The notes beneath the pieces are model-generated. The model was not told the DNA's origin. It made no database searches and was given only the letters and a program-made list of their open reading frames with translations. A program made the translations under genes and the position numbers. From positions 1 through 54,372 of the forward strand of contig NZ_MAXF01000078.1 in assembly GCF_001704635.1 (NCBI RefSeq): DNA of 54,372 bases, given 5' to 3'. The stretch comes from Streptomyces sparsogenes (GTDB lineage: Bacteria; Actinomycetota; Actinomycetes; Streptomycetales; Streptomycetaceae). Shown here in pieces: positions 53,795 to 54,372 of this stretch. Within the stretch, counting starts at the first letter, position 1, and every line of letters starts with the position of its first letter.

Positions 53795-54372
53795 GTGAGC
53801 GTCGTCGGGCCCTTCGGGCTGAGCGTGCGGGACCGGACTCTGGAAGCCGACACCCAGGCCGGGCTGACAGCCGTCGAAGAAGGCCTGATGGAGGCCACGA
53901 AAAGCGGCGTGCCGTTCATCACCGAGGCCGCCCAGCACCTCATGCGGGCGGGTGGCAAGCGGTTCCGGCCGCTGCTGGTGCTGCTCGCCGCCCAGTTCGG
54001 CGACCCGTACGCGCCCGGGGTGGTGCCCTCGGCCGTGGTCGTGGAGCTGACGCACCTGGCGACGCTCTACCACGACGACGTCATGGACGAGGCGGACGTC
54101 CGCCGGGGCGTGCCCAGCGCCAACGCCCGCTGGGGCAACTCGGTGGCGGTGCTCACCGGCGACTTCCTGTTCGCGCGCGCCTCGCACATCCTGGCCGACC
54201 TGGGGCCCGAGGCGGTGCGGATCCAGGCCGAGGCGTTCGAGCGGCTGGTGACCGGGCAGATCCTGGAGACGGCGGGGCCGAAGGGCGGCCGTGACCCGAT
54301 CGAGCACTACCTGGACGTGCTCGCGGGGAAGACCGGCTCGCTGGTCGCGGTCTCCGGGCGGTTCGGCGCGAT
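53795..54372 (+). CDS. Polyprenyl diphosphate synthase (3' truncated by window edge)
   Basis: The first 192 codons of a trans-isoprenyl diphosphate synthase, which builds long prenyl chains from isopentenyl diphosphate. The first Asp-rich motif is in Leu-Tyr-His-Asp-Asp-Val-Met-Asp-Glu-Ala-Asp near residues 86-96, and Gly-Gly-Lys-Arg-Phe-Arg-Pro near 52-58 is the substrate loop. The GTG at 53795 has aggag 6 bp upstream. The C-terminal half, with the second Asp motif, is outside the window. Given the mqn genes, menG and MenJ-like gene in the same region, it most likely makes the menaquinone side chain (C45-type), as the homolog beside menJ does in mycobacteria; chain length cannot be read from this part. 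Confidence 0.9.
   Translation, partial: MSVVGPFGLSVRDRTLEADTQAGLTAVEEGLMEATKSGVPFITEAAQHLMRAGGKRFRPLLVLLAAQFGDPYAPGVVPSAVVVELTHLATLYHDDVMDEADVRRGVPSANARWGNSVAVLTGDFLFARASHILADLGPEAVRIQAEAFERLVTGQILETAGPKGGRDPIEHYLDVLAGKTGSLVAVSGRFGA

Overview
The window looks like chromosomal DNA of a Streptomyces or close relative. Base composition is very GC rich, GTG starts are frequent, genes overlap by 4 bases (GTGA/ATGA), and -10 boxes are of the TANNNT type. Menaquinone (MK) is made by the futalosine route. Every name rests on reading the sequence and remembered family motifs; no database search was run. The gene content resembles the core-chromosome stretch of Streptomyces that carries mqn, ccs and nuo genes. 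I see no prophage, CRISPR array, transposase, rRNA or tRNA.

Layout. 1-5.4 kb: the end of a polysaccharide-deacetylase-like gene, then a four-gene System II cytochrome c maturation operon (resA/tlpA-ccdA-resB-ccsB) with a Rex-like operator over the first start codon. 5.4-7.7 kb: an ECF-like sigma factor translationally coupled to a membrane-anchored CU044_5270-type protein, and a convergent small PLDc_N membrane protein. 7.8-12.7 kb: MK genes (UbiD-type decarboxylase, prenyltransferase MqnP, UbiX flavin prenyltransferase, an Lrp/AsnC regulator, MqnE). 12.8-17.3 kb: UdgX-type uracil-DNA glycosylase, DUF4229 protein, a cysteine-rich leader peptide ahead of a DAACS symporter (probably cystine), a CMD-family protein and a CxxC flavoprotein. 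17.4-21.3 kb: secreted cholesterol oxidase diverging from an orphan cytochrome c oxidase subunit I and a small membrane protein. 21.4-25.1 kb: TetR regulator, long-chain acyl-CoA synthetase, DUF985 cupin, cold-shock protein. 25.4-32.3 kb: second MK block (MqnA, Ser/Thr kinase, MqnC, a truncated amidohydrolase-like protein, MenG, a MenJ-like reductase). 32.3-34.7 kb: VOC protein, CBS-domain protein, NlpC/P60 hydrolase. 35.4-51.6 kb: complete nuoA-N operon (complex I) with a Rex-like operator. 51.7-54.4 kb: lipoprotein, fumarylacetoacetase, and the start of a polyprenyl diphosphate synthase that runs off the right edge.

How it fits together. Most of the window builds a respiratory chain: quinone head group (mqnA, C, E, P, ubiD, ubiX, menG), side-chain synthesis and saturation (polyprenyl synthase, menJ), the NADH entry point (nuo), c-type cytochrome assembly (ccs) and an extra oxidase subunit. 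mqnB and mqnD are not present here. Two Rex-like sites, at resA and nuoA, suggest NADH/NAD+ control of both ends of the chain.

Less routine items: the Rex sites, a terminator-like hairpin inside the cspA leader, the leader peptide before the symporter, leaderless-type -10 boxes exactly 7 bases before several starts, five intergenic short tandem-repeat patches, an orphan terminator-like hairpin in the 700-bp gap before nuoA, and an amidohydrolase remnant beside mqnC. I did not find a clearly new multi-gene system.
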